Below, piece after piece: positions 34,806-43,759 of a DNA stretch of 64,000 nt. This stretch comes from CALAED01 sp036378315 (lineage in GTDB: Bacteria; Actinomycetota; Actinomycetes; Streptosporangiales; Streptosporangiaceae): assembly GCA_036378315.1 (NCBI GenBank), contig DASUWU010000071.1:26929-90928 (forward strand). Direction: 5' to 3'. The position numbers and the translations under genes were made by a program. The notes under the pieces are model-generated. The model saw nothing but the letters and a program-made list of their open reading frames with translations. It ran no database searches and was not told where the DNA came from. How positions within the stretch are numbered: position 1 is the first letter of the stretch; every line of letters begins with the position of its first letter.

Positions 34806-35281
34806 GTCACCGTCTCCTCCATTACCCCTGGCTTATTGGCTCCCGGGGGCGTCGACTACTCTCATCCTGTTCGTGGTGTTCATCATGTTTGATGTGTGGC
34901 ACGCGGGTGCCATGATGCCCGCCCGAGCCGCGCTGTGCGGGTATATCCCGCGAGGACGATCTCACGAGAGACCCGCGGAGAGGATGGAGAGGACACTCAC
35001 CGCGTTGCCAAGTTGCAACCTGAAGTCCCACAACCGGGCGACCGGTAACGGCAGGCTAGGGAGCAAGCATATAGGTGCGGTCTGCCCGCGAGGGTCGGAC
35101 CCCGGCGCGCCGAGCGGCGGTGTCCCCCACTCGCGCCGCTTTCCTCCTTCCTCCTGGAACTGACCAGGGATGGAGCGGCGATCTGCGGGCAAACCTTCCG
35201 GCAGGTGGACAGGCACAACAGGTGGACAGGCGAGAGGGCGCCGCCGGCGGGCGGCCGTACAGACACGGAGGGGAGTCGCCC
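34806..35281. other. Divergent intergenic region, no gene seen
   Basis: 476 bp between the divergent GT2 and GT-C-like genes. It contains a small CATCA-tgtt-TGATG hairpin near 34885 and the strong GGAGGGGAG ribosome-binding site of the downstream gene at 35267. No convincing coding frame or RNA was recognised; it presumably holds both promoters. Confidence 0.6.
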
Positions 35282-36865
35282 GTGGCCGGGGCAGTGCTTG
35301 ACACCACATCGCCGGCCACGCCGGCGGAGGCGTCCGGGGCGCCCGACCAGACCGGCAAGGACCGGCAGGGAGGCTTCTGGGCCCTCGTCGGCCGGCATCG
35401 CATGTTCTCCGTCCTCCTCACCGTCGGCGTACTGCTGCGCATCGACACGATGCTGGGCTACCACCCCGCGATGTGGTTCAACGACTCCTTCGACTACCTG
35501 CACGTGGCCATGTCGCCCTACCCGCATGCGATCCGGCCTGACGGGTACGCCTTCTTCCTGCTGCTGCTCCGCCCGTTCCACAGCTTCGCGCTGGTCGTGG
35601 GCCTGCAGCACCTGATGGGGGTGACCATCGGGGTTGTCATCTATGCCCTGCTTCGGGGGCGGTTCGCCCTGCCGGCCTGGGGAGCGGCCCTGGCCGCGGC
35701 GCCGGTGCTGCTCGACGCGTACCAGATCCAGCTCGAGCACCTGGTGCTGTCCGACGTCCCGTTCACGTTCCTGGTGATCCTGGCCATCGCGGTCCTGCTG
35801 TGGCGGGCCAACCCGTCCTGGAAGATCGGGGCGGCCGTCGGGCTGCTGCTCGGGATGGCGTCGCTGACCCGCTCGGTCGGGCTGCCTGTGCTGCTCGCCG
35901 TCGTGGTCTACCTGATCGCCCGGCGGGTGCGCTGGCGGGTGATCGCCGCCACCGTCGCGCTGTGCGGGTTGCCGATGGCCGCCTACTCGGTCTGGTTCCA
36001 CGCCTACTACGGCAAGTTCGCCATGACCGAGAGCAGCGGCGTCTTCCTGTACGCCCGGGTGTACAAGTTCGCGGACTGCGACAAGATCCAGCCGCCGAAC
36101 GAAGAGATCCCCCTGTGCGTGCAGCCCGACCACAAGCTGCCGTTCTCGCAGGACGGCATCTGGAACCGCCGCTCGCCGCTGCACCGCGTGCCCGCCGCCC
36201 GGTTCACCCAGCTGCAGAACCGGATGGCCGGCGACTTCGCGAAGCGCGCGATCATGGCGCAGCCCGGCGACTACCTCAAGGTGGTGGCCGGTGACTTCTT
36301 CCGTGTCTTCAAGTGGAACCGCACGGTCTTCCCCGACAGTGACACCTACGAGGAGTACGAGTTCCGCACCCACACCGCCGCGCTGCCCGACTGGCGGATG
36401 AGCCAGGACAAGACGGCCGACCAGGAGGCGGCGGCGTACGAGCGCGGCCGGGCGAGCACACAGATCACCGAGCCGTTCGGCCAGATCATCCGGGTCTACC
36501 AGGACCTCGTCTACCTGCGCGGCACGATCCTCGGCGGCATCCTGCTCGTCGGCCTGGCCGGCATGATCGCGCTGTGGCGGCGGTTCGGCGGCCCGGCGCT
36601 GCTGCCGTGGATGACCGCGGTCGGGCTACTGCTCGCCCCCGCGGCGACTGCGGAGTTCGACTACCGGTACATCCTCCCCGCCACGCCGCTGGCCTGCATC
36701 GCAGCCGCCCTGGCGTTCGCCCCAGAGGTGCGGGCCCGGTATCCAAATCGCCTCAGGCAGCGTCGCGGCGTCGTAGCGGCGGACAACCCGCCAGGCGACG
36801 CGTCCGGCTCGCCGGAGCCGGACGAAGAGCCCGCCGCCCGCGAGCCCGCCGCCACGGCTCAGTAG
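35282..36865 (+). CDS. GT-C fold membrane glycosyltransferase-like protein
   Basis: A 527-residue polytopic protein with about 10 hydrophobic segments. An acidic extracytoplasmic loop after the first segment (MWFNDSFDYLHVAMS) resembles the catalytic loop of GT-C enzymes such as PMT/ArnT relatives that use polyprenyl-phosphate sugars. The C-terminus is soluble and Pro/Ala/Glu-rich. GTG 35282 was chosen because GGAGGGGAG lies 6 nt upstream; the longer in-frame N-terminus is rich in Arg/Gly and looks non-coding. It is divergent from a polyprenyl-phosphate-sugar synthase-like gene, a plausible donor source. Confidence 0.75.
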   Translation: MAGAVLDTTSPATPAEASGAPDQTGKDRQGGFWALVGRHRMFSVLLTVGVLLRIDTMLGYHPAMWFNDSFDYLHVAMSPYPHAIRPDGYAFFLLLLRPFHSFALVVGLQHLMGVTIGVVIYALLRGRFALPAWGAALAAAPVLLDAYQIQLEHLVLSDVPFTFLVILAIAVLLWRANPSWKIGAAVGLLLGMASLTRSVGLPVLLAVVVYLIARRVRWRVIAATVALCGLPMAAYSVWFHAYYGKFAMTESSGVFLYARVYKFADCDKIQPPNEEIPLCVQPDHKLPFSQDGIWNRRSPLHRVPAARFTQLQNRMAGDFAKRAIMAQPGDYLKVVAGDFFRVFKWNRTVFPDSDTYEEYEFRTHTAALPDWRMSQDKTADQEAAAYERGRASTQITEPFGQIIRVYQDLVYLRGTILGGILLVGLAGMIALWRRFGGPALLPWMTAVGLLLAPAATAEFDYRYILPATPLACIAAALAFAPEVRARYPNRLRQRRGVVAADNPPGDASGSPEPDEEPAAREPAATAQ

Positions 36866-37229
36866 CCGTACCTCAACATCGTCCCGGGACCCGCGCACGA
36901 GTCCCGACCGTCCGCCGCGGCCCGCCCATCTGGGGACCGCAAGCCGTCCGCGTCGTGTCGCCGAGTCGCCCGGCTCCCTCCGCGGCAACCTGGTTTGCTC
37001 CATCAGCCCAACCCGCCCATTCGGTAGGCCCGCCCTTGTAACCCGCTTGTCCTGTTGAGCCCGTTCGCGTGCTGTGTCGTCGGATCCGGTGAGCGCGCCC
37101 GGTGGGGCCCGCCCAGCCCCGCCACGTGCCGCCGGATCTTCGCCGTCGCCTCTGCCGGGTCCTCCTCCGTCGCCGTTGTCATCGACCTTCGCGCTTTCTT
37201 ACCAGTGTGGCCCGAAAGGCGAAGAATCC
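36866..37229. other. Convergent intergenic region, nothing recognised
   Basis: 364 bp between the convergent GT-C-like and rsmI genes. Composition is GC-rich with no credible frame, tRNA or strong terminator hairpin that I can identify. Confidence 0.6.
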
Positions 37230-38075
37230 CTACTCCCGATTGACAACTACCGCGTTGTAGACGACTTTTTTTGGGACATGACGGTCGCGTGCGACGTCCG
37301 CGATCGCCTGCTTACGGGGCACGCCCGCCGCCTCACGCTCCGCTACCGCGGCGGCGAGGTCAGCCGGCTCCACCGGGCCCGGCCGCGTCACCGCCCCCCC
37401 GACGACGACGGTGATCTCGCCGCGCACCCCGGCGGCGGCCCACGCGGCGAGCTCGCCGAGCGGTCCGCGCCGTACCTCCTCGTAGGTCTTGGTCAGCTCG
37501 CGGCAGACGGCGGCCGGCCGGTCGGCGCCGAACGCCTCGGCCATCGCGGTGAGCGCGGCGGCCAGCCGATGCGGCGCCTCGAAGAAGACCATCGTGCGCG
37601 GCTCGGGGGCGAGCGCGGCGAGCCGGGTGGCCCGCTCGCCCGTCTTGCGCGGCAGGAAGCCCTCGAAGCAGAACCGGTCCGTGGGCAGCCCGGAGACGAT
37701 CAGAGCCGCGGTGACCGCGGAGGGACCTGGCACGACCGTGACCGGAACGCCGGCGGCGACGGCCGCCGCCACCAGCCGGTACCCGGGGTCGGAGACGCCG
37801 GGCAGCCCGGCGTCGGTGATGACGAGGACATCGCGCCCGGCGCGCAGCTCGCCGATGAGCTCCCGTGCCCTGGCCCGTTCGTTGGCGTCGTAGTACGACA
37901 CCACCCGGGCGGACGGCACCACCTCCAGGTCGGCGGCCAGCCGGCGCAGCCGGCGGGTGTCCTCGGCCGCGATGACGTCCGCGCCGGCCAGCGCGGCGCG
38001 CAGCCGCGCCGAGGCGTCCTCGGGTCGCCCGATCGGCGCGCCGGCCAGGATCAGCGTCCCCGGTGCCACGGTCAC
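37230..38075 (-). CDS. rsmI: 16S rRNA (cytidine(1402)-2'-O)-methyltransferase
   Basis: A 281-residue tetrapyrrole-methylase-fold enzyme that 2'-O-methylates C1402 of 16S rRNA. Signatures are LILAGAPIGRPEDASARLR, VIAAEDTRRLRRL, VLVITDAGLPGVSDPGYRL, VVPGPSAVTAALIVSGLP and FFEAPHRL. The start is uncertain among GTG 38069, GTG 38075 and ATG 38084; GGGGAAAG abuts the ATG, so a downstream GTG fits spacing better. It is divergent from the O-mannosyltransferase gene about 200 bp away. Confidence 0.94.
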   Translation of the reverse strand: MTVAPGTLILAGAPIGRPEDASARLRAALAGADVIAAEDTRRLRRLAADLEVVPSARVVSYYDANERARARELIGELRAGRDVLVITDAGLPGVSDPGYRLVAAAVAAGVPVTVVPGPSAVTAALIVSGLPTDRFCFEGFLPRKTGERATRLAALAPEPRTMVFFEAPHRLAAALTAMAEAFGADRPAAVCRELTKTYEEVRRGPLGELAAWAAAGVRGEITVVVGGAVTRPGPVEPADLAAAVAEREAAGVPRKQAIADVARDRHVPKKVVYNAVVVNRE

Positions 38076-38277
38076 GCCGCCCATCTTTCCCCATCGCCAG
38101 CCCGCTTTCATGACGGGCCTTTCATCACGCGTACGCACCCGCCCACCCGCGGGTGTGCGGACTCGGCCGGCCGGTGCGTCCGTGGACTTCGCACCGCTCC
38201 GGCCCCTCCGCGCCGCGGCCTCTCCACTGATCGGCTCCCGTATGTGCGGACGGCTTCCGTACCATGGCGGAATGGCG

Positions 38278-39867
38278 ATGACGGAGAGCGAGGTCGTCGA
38301 GCTGCGCGAGGACGAGCGCCGGCCACCTCCGCTGCGCGAATGGCTGGCTCCGGCGATTCCGGGAGCGCCGCTGATCGGCTGGATCGGCCCGATCGCCGTC
38401 GCGCTCTTCGCCGCCTTCCTGCGCTTCAACCGGCTGGGCATCCCCCGGGCGGTCGTGTTCGACGAGACCTACTACGCCAAGGACTCGCTGGCGCTGCTCA
38501 AGTTCGGCTGGGAGCACAACACGCTCAAGAACGCCGACCAGATCCTGCTCGCGCCCGGCACGAACGTCAGGAACCCGCCGATCTGGACCGACGGCGCCAG
38601 CTTCGTCGCGCACCCGCCGGCCGGCAAGTGGCTCATCGCCATCGGCGAGTGGATCTTCGGTGCGACGCCGTTCGGCTGGCGGTTCATGGCCGCGCTGTGC
38701 GGGTCGCTCTCGGTGCTGATCCTGGCCAGGATCGCCCGCCGGATGACCGGATCCACCCTGCTCGGCTGCGCGGCCGGGCTGCTGCTGGCCCTGGACGGTC
38801 TCGAGCTGGTGACCAGCCGCGCCGCGCTGCTCGACATCTTCGTGATGTTCTGGATCCTCTGCGCGTTCGGGTGCCTCGTCGTCGACCGGGATCGGTCCAG
38901 GGCCAAGCTGGCCGCGGCGATGGCCGGAGCAGGAGCCGGAGCCGGTGGTGGCGGCGGATCGGGCTTCGGGCCGTTCCTGGCGCACGGCTGGCGGTTCGCC
39001 GCCGCCGGCTGCCTCGGGCTGGCCTGCGCGACCAAGTGGACCGGCATCTACTACGTGGCGGCCTTCGGCCTGCTGGCCCTGGCCTGGGACATGGGTGCGC
39101 GGCGGGCGGCCGGCGTGCGGAACCCGTACGTGGGCGCGCTGGTGCGCGAGCTTCCGCTGCTCGTGGCCGGCGGCGTCGTCATCTTCGTGACGTACGTCGC
39201 GAGCTGGTGGGGTTGGATCTTCCGGCCCGGCGGCTGGGGCCGCGGCACGGTCGCCCACAACCCGCTGGTCCGGCCGTTCGAGGCGCTGCCCGACCTGTGG
39301 AAGTACAACAAGCAGATGTGGGACTTCCACACCAACCTGCACGCCAAGCATCCGTACCAGTCGTGGCCGTGGGACTGGCCCATCCTGCGCCGGCCGGTGG
39401 CGTTCTACTACACCGAGCCCAAGAACGCCTGCGGCGGCGCGACCAAGTGCTCGAAGGAGATCCTCGGCATCGGGACGCCGGCGATCTGGTGGGCCGCCGT
39501 GCTCGCCCTCATCGTGATGCTGGTCGTGTGGCTCTACCGGCGCGACTGGCGAGCCGGCGCGATCCTGGTCGGCTACGGGGCCGGGTGGCTGCCCTGGTTC
39601 TGGCCGGCGTTCGGGCATCGCACGATGTTCCTCTTCTACGCCACGCCGATGCTGCCGTTCATGATGCTGGCCCTGACGATGTGCCTCGGCCTGCTCATCG
39701 GCCCGGCCAACGACCCGGGGACGCGCCGCCTCTTCGGGTCGGCGGTGGCCGGCGCCTACATGCTGCTGGTGATCGCGAACTTCTTCTACTTCTATCCGGT
39801 GCTGGCGGCCAAGGTGATCACGTACGACCAGTGGCATCACATCGTACGGTTCAAGGGCTGGATCTGA
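38278..39867 (+). CDS. Protein O-mannosyltransferase (PMT, GT39)
   Basis: A 529-residue polytopic GT39 protein. The first extracytoplasmic loop has the PMT signature VFDETYYAKDSLALLKFG with the catalytic D-E pair, followed by GWRFMAALCGSL and ATKWTGIYYV. About ten membrane segments are present and the C-terminal PMT_4TMC region is recognisable. It transfers mannose from polyprenyl-phosphate-mannose to Ser/Thr of exported proteins. GGCGGA lies 6 nt before ATG 38278; ATG 38272 is equally in frame. A Gly/Ala run near residue 220 is low complexity. Confidence 0.93.
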   Translation: MTESEVVELREDERRPPPLREWLAPAIPGAPLIGWIGPIAVALFAAFLRFNRLGIPRAVVFDETYYAKDSLALLKFGWEHNTLKNADQILLAPGTNVRNPPIWTDGASFVAHPPAGKWLIAIGEWIFGATPFGWRFMAALCGSLSVLILARIARRMTGSTLLGCAAGLLLALDGLELVTSRAALLDIFVMFWILCAFGCLVVDRDRSRAKLAAAMAGAGAGAGGGGGSGFGPFLAHGWRFAAAGCLGLACATKWTGIYYVAAFGLLALAWDMGARRAAGVRNPYVGALVRELPLLVAGGVVIFVTYVASWWGWIFRPGGWGRGTVAHNPLVRPFEALPDLWKYNKQMWDFHTNLHAKHPYQSWPWDWPILRRPVAFYYTEPKNACGGATKCSKEILGIGTPAIWWAAVLALIVMLVVWLYRRDWRAGAILVGYGAGWLPWFWPAFGHRTMFLFYATPMLPFMMLALTMCLGLLIGPANDPGTRRLFGSAVAGAYMLLVIANFFYFYPVLAAKVITYDQWHHIVRFKGWI

Positions 39868-39872
39868 CGCGG

Positions 39873-40853
39873 ATGGACTCCGAGCCGCGGACCAGGGTGT
39901 GGCGCGACGGCGCGTTGGAGAAGGAAGGCTTCCCCGTCGCCGAGATCAGCGACTACCTGGAGCAGGACGGCACCGTCGTGTGGCTCGACCTCTGCGCGCC
40001 GGAGCCCGAGGACCTGCAGGTCATCACGGAGGAGCTCGGGCTCGCCCCGCTCGCCGTCGAAGACGCCCTGAGCGAGCACGAACGGGCCAAGCTGGACCGG
40101 TACCCCCAGCACCTGTTCCTCAACGTCTACTCGGTCCGGCTCGACACGGCGAGCGGCGAGCTGTCCGCCACCGAGGTCTCCGCGTTCGTCACCAAGCGCG
40201 CGCTGGTGACCGTACGGCAGCGCCCGGACTTCGACGTCGAGGAGCTCCTGGCGCGGTGGGACGCCCAGCAGGACCTCGCGCAGTACGGCGTGGCGTTCCT
40301 GCTGCACAACCTGATCGACCTCGTCGTCGACCAGCACTTCACGGCCGTACAGGCGCTGGACGCCGAGATCGAGTCCCTCGAGGACCTGCTGTTCGCCGAG
40401 CGGGTGGGCGACCAGCTCGTCCAGCGGCGCAGCTTCGAGCTGCGCAAGAGCCTGGTCCGGCTGCGCCAGGTCGTGCTCCCCATGCGCGAGGTCGTCAACA
40501 CCCTGCTCCGGCGGGATCTGCACGTCGTGCCCGAGTCGATGGCACCGTACTTCCAGGACGTGTACGACCACGCGCTGCGCGCCGCCGAGTGGACCGACAG
40601 CCTGCGCGACCTGGTCACCAGCATCCTCGAGACGCGCATCGCCATGCAGGGCAACCGGCTCAACCAGGTGATGAAGAAGCTCACGGCGTGGGCGGCGATC
40701 ATCGCGCTGCCGACGGCGGTCACCGGCTTCTACGGGCAGAACGTGCCCTACCCCGGCTCGCAGCAGCATTGGGGCTTCATCGTGAGCACCGCGTTGTGGG
40801 CGGCCGGCGGCGTGACGCTGTACGTCCTGTTCCGCGTCCGCGACTGGCTCTGA
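39873..40853 (+). CDS. corA: CorA-family magnesium/divalent cation transporter
   Basis: A 326-residue CorA-type channel: a large cytoplasmic N-domain, long helices, and two C-terminal membrane segments (the first around AWAAIIALPTAVTGFYGQN). The signature loop reads YGQNVPYPG instead of the canonical GMN, a variant I recall from other actinobacterial members, so transport is not excluded. It starts 6 nt after the PMT stop and is probably co-transcribed. The ribosome-binding site is weak. Confidence 0.9.
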   Translation: MDSEPRTRVWRDGALEKEGFPVAEISDYLEQDGTVVWLDLCAPEPEDLQVITEELGLAPLAVEDALSEHERAKLDRYPQHLFLNVYSVRLDTASGELSATEVSAFVTKRALVTVRQRPDFDVEELLARWDAQQDLAQYGVAFLLHNLIDLVVDQHFTAVQALDAEIESLEDLLFAERVGDQLVQRRSFELRKSLVRLRQVVLPMREVVNTLLRRDLHVVPESMAPYFQDVYDHALRAAEWTDSLRDLVTSILETRIAMQGNRLNQVMKKLTAWAAIIALPTAVTGFYGQNVPYPGSQQHWGFIVSTALWAAGGVTLYVLFRVRDWL

Positions 40854-40861
40854 GCGCGCGG

Positions 40862-42334
40862 CTAGATCACGCCGTCCCAGAGCCGCCGCTCGTCGCCGCG
40901 CGGATCATGGACGACCGCGGCCCCGCCCGCGTCGAAGACCATCACCGGGCGGGTCTCCAGGTCGTAGCGCGCCCAGCCCGGGTCCGCCGTGGTCGCGAAC
41001 TCCACCCACGCGCGGTGCATCCGCTCGGCGAGCGCCCTGGGCGGGTCCGACCCGGTGAGCCCGCCGCCCGGGCGGGCGTCCAGCGTGTCGAAGACGAACC
41101 CGATCTCCAGCGCGTGGCAGGCGCCGAGGTCCTGTACCGGGGTGCGCCAGGCGAACTCGTACATGTGCGTGGCGGCCGCCGGGCCGCGGCCCTCGGCGAT
41201 CCGGCAGGTCGGGATGCGGAAGAACGTGTCGGTGATGACGGCGGCCACCACGTCGCCCGGCGTGGCGTCCGGCCGGTTCCGCCGGTACGTCTCCGCGACC
41301 GCGGGGTCGATGCCGCGGCGGGCGAGGATGCCGCCGAGATCCTCCGCCGTGACCTTTTCCGCCAGCCCGGTGGGCACCGTGAACAGCCGATACTCCTCGG
41401 TCGTCGTCCCGGTGAGCAACGCCACGTCGCGTCCGGCGCCGGCGGCGATCTCGTCGACGGGCCGGCCGCGCAGCAGCTCACCGTCGATGACCGGGACGAC
41501 CGGCAGCCCGGCGGCGACCGTCGACGTCCCCCAGCGCGCCGGATCGGGCCGTTCTGCGAGCTCCTCTGCCAGTGCGGCGAGGGCGTAGCTGAGCGTCTGC
41601 GGCGCGACCGCGGTGAACCCCTCGGCGGTCGGCTCGGCCCCGAGCCGCTTCGCCAGCTCGGTGGTGACCAGGAGCGCGTCGTCGGCCGTCTGGACGACCT
41701 GCCCGCCGCCGCTCTGCGCGATCGCCTTACCGAACAGGCCCAGGTTCATCGAGAGCAGCGCGTTCACGCTCATCGCACCCGCCGACTCGCCGAAGACCGT
41801 GACGTTGCCCGGATCCCCGCCGAACGCGGCGATGTTGTCCTTCACCCATTCCAGCGCGGCGATCTGGTCGAGCAGCCCCCGGTTGGCCGGCGCGTCGGGC
41901 AGCTGCACGAACCCCTCGGCACCCAACCGGTAGTTGATGGTGACGCAGACCACCCCGTCCCGGGCGAAGCTCGTCCCCTGGTAGACGGGGATGGCCCCCG
42001 ACCCGTTCCGGAACGCCCCGCCGTGGATCCACACCATGACCGGCAGCCCGGAGCCGCCCTCAGGCGCCCAGATATTGAGGTTGAGACACTCCTCGCCCGG
42101 AATGATGGGATCGTCCAGCAGCGACTCGAACGCCGGCCGGTACGCGGGCTTGGGCGCGGTCGGCCCGTACTCGAGCGCGTCCCGCACCCCGTCCCATGGC
42201 TCGGGCGGCACCGGCGCCCGGAACCTGTTGCCCCCGAACGGCGCGGCCGCGTACGGAACCCCGAGGAACCGCGCAACCCCCTCCCTGACGCTCCCCCGCA
42301 CCTTCCCGTATGCCGTGGCGACGATCGGCTCCAT
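40862..42334 (-). CDS. Type B carboxylesterase
   Basis: A 490-residue alpha/beta-hydrolase of the carboxylesterase type B family. The oxyanion motif is VMVWIHGGAFRNGSG; the nucleophile elbow is VTVFGESAGAMSV; the acid residue is probably in TTTEEYRLF and the histidine in CHALEIGFVF. No signal peptide is visible, so it is likely cytoplasmic. I chose the ATG at 42334 because GGGAGGGAGGAG lies just upstream. It converges on corA with only 8 nt between them. Substrate unknown. Confidence 0.92.
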   Translation of the reverse strand: MEPIVATAYGKVRGSVREGVARFLGVPYAAAPFGGNRFRAPVPPEPWDGVRDALEYGPTAPKPAYRPAFESLLDDPIIPGEECLNLNIWAPEGGSGLPVMVWIHGGAFRNGSGAIPVYQGTSFARDGVVCVTINYRLGAEGFVQLPDAPANRGLLDQIAALEWVKDNIAAFGGDPGNVTVFGESAGAMSVNALLSMNLGLFGKAIAQSGGGQVVQTADDALLVTTELAKRLGAEPTAEGFTAVAPQTLSYALAALAEELAERPDPARWGTSTVAAGLPVVPVIDGELLRGRPVDEIAAGAGRDVALLTGTTTEEYRLFTVPTGLAEKVTAEDLGGILARRGIDPAVAETYRRNRPDATPGDVVAAVITDTFFRIPTCRIAEGRGPAAATHMYEFAWRTPVQDLGACHALEIGFVFDTLDARPGGGLTGSDPPRALAERMHRAWVEFATTADPGWARYDLETRPVMVFDAGGAAVVHDPRGDERRLWDGVI

Positions 42335-42445
42335 GGAGCTGCCTCCTCCCTCCCGCATACTCCATCACGCGACCGGATCACCCGACAATGCCCGCCCACC
42401 AATGCGCGAAGACCCCCGCCGGTTTGCTAACCTTGCGGAGACCTC

Positions 42446-42519
42446 GGGGCTGTAGCGCAGTCCGGTAGCGCACCTCGTTCGCATCGAGGGGGTCAGGGGT
42501 TCAAATCCCCTCAGCTCCA
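42446..42519 (+). tRNA. tRNA-Ala (CGC)
   Basis: A 74-nt cloverleaf: the acceptor stem GGGGCTG pairs with CAGCTCC (one G-T), the D-arm contains AGTCCGGTAGC, and the anticodon stem CCTCG/CGAGG encloses TTCGCAT with anticodon CGC at 42480-42482. The T-arm is AGGGG-TTCAAAT-CCCCT. CCA is not encoded. Its last 12 nt recur 238 bp downstream at 42747. Confidence 0.94.
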
Positions 42520-42758
42520 CGAGGTGGCGGTTGTTGCTCGGCGAGCTTCGCTCGCCCTCGCCGTCGCCCGCTGTATCTACCCGGGGGGACGACCCCCCGG
42601 AACCCCCCGGCTGCGCGGCGACGGTTGTTGCTCGGCGAGCTTCGCTCGCCCTCGCCGTCGCCCGCTGTATCTACCCGGGGGGACGACCCCCCGGACCCCC
42701 CCGGCTGCGCGGCCCAGCCGCGCGGGGCCGTGTTCGAGTAGGCGCTCCTCAGCTCCAC
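42509..42758 (+). repeat. Direct repeat of the tRNA-Ala 3' end flanking a 226-bp insert
   Basis: CCTCAGCTCCAC occurs at 42509-42520 (the tRNA 3' end plus one base) and again at 42747-42758. The second copy is preceded by TTCGAGTAGGCGCT, which resembles a T-arm remnant. The arrangement looks like the attL/attR pair of a small element integrated at the tRNA 3' end, or a local duplication. There is no integrase gene between the copies. Confidence 0.65.
42528..42712 (+). repeat. Two-copy 94-bp tandem repeat carrying paired hairpins
   Basis: A 91-bp unit at 42528-42618 is repeated at 42622-42712 with a single mismatch (period 94). Each unit holds two perfect hairpins: GCGAGC-ttc-GCTCGC, and CCGGGGGG-acga-CCCCCCGG (42581-42600 and 42675-42694). 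It has no coding character. It sits immediately downstream of tRNA-Ala, like the hairpin cluster after tRNA-Gln at 22.6 kb. Confidence 0.85.
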
Positions 42759-43759
42759 CGACCGGCACATTTCGCAAACCCTCGACCTACCGCCGCCGTG
42801 CCGATCGTTATCCCGAGCGCGGGACAGGAAGACGGGCCGGATGCGATCTCGTCCGATGATCTTGTGTCTTCGGCGAGTTTGCCGCTTTCGAAAGCGGCTG
42901 GGGTAGCCGCCCCTCCCCGGCTCCGCATCGGCCGTGGTCCAGACATGGCGCGCAGGTAGCGAGTGACGAAACTGAATTTCTCACTAACGGTTAGTTAACC
43001 TTGCTACGGGCGCCTCGGCCGGCAAGCCCTTTCCGCTTGTGCATTCCGACAAGCGCTCATCGCCCCTTCCCGCTGTTCATTTTCCGGGAAAGGTATGCCC
43101 CTGTCGCCATGCGAGGTCCGCGAGCGACGATATCCGGCTTAATCACGTCCGGACGCTCGTTGACCTCGAACGACTCGGTCCGCCACCGCCCGAATGGGGC
43201 AAGGTCATGGCCAAGATCGGCGGCAGATCGCCCGTGGTCTGCGACGACCGCCCTTACCGCATCCACGGGCACCGTGCAATACCTTGCAACGCATGCTTAG
43301 CAAATGGCCTCTTTCGGCCTGCCTCATACCGCTGGACCGACTACCGGAAGAGGCTGCCCATTTGGCATGCGCTAATCGCGGGGTTACGGTCGCCACTATC
43401 CCGGCCACGGCATCCCAGATACGACGAGCCCCGTCCGGCTGACCTCACAATTGACTATTCGATGGTTACGGAAGGAAGCAACTCAGAGTCAACCTGCACA
43501 TGTCCGAAACATCAAAAAAATTCTTGCAAGACACTGCCCCAAATATGGCGTGATGTACGTAATATGCCGTCCGAGCTCGCGGTGAATCATCGGTTCGGAC
43601 TCCGCGAAGGGGTCATAGAGACGACTCGATCGTGCACACAGGACCGCCGACAAGGGATGCAGATGAGCGCTGAGTCTGGGAGGCCAACATGAGTCCGCTG
43701 AGCAGAGCCGCGCGCCGGGGCTGCGCCCAGCCTGTCCTCAGGCCTGCCGGGGAGTCGAT
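42759..43759. other. 1-kb region before the conservon, no convincing gene
   Basis: This stretch has locally lower GC (especially 43440-43570) and lacks a frame with actinomycete codon bias. A 217-codon open frame at 43039-43692 was judged non-coding. The AT-rich part with runs such as AAAAAAATTC and TACGTAATATG is a likely promoter region for the conservon operon. A TTAGTTAACC motif occurs near 43000. Confidence 0.5.

Noticed and set aside
37074..39872. Possible N-terminal extension of CorA by about 930 residues in the same frame
   Set aside because: It overlaps rsmI and the O-mannosyltransferase in the wrong frame and has no motifs; the normal CorA start is at 39873.
40730..40760. CorA GQN instead of GMN as a disabling mutation
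   Set aside because: YGQNVPYPG is a variant I recall as common in actinobacterial CorA proteins, so it is not evidence of lost function.
42521..42746. CRISPR-like array after tRNA-Ala
   Set aside because: There are only two 91-bp units with a 3-bp gap and no spacers, and no cas genes nearby.
43039..43692. 217-codon open frame upstream of the conservon
   Set aside because: Codon use lacks the strong G/C third-position bias, no domain or ribosome-binding site is visible, and the DNA is locally AT-rich like a promoter region.
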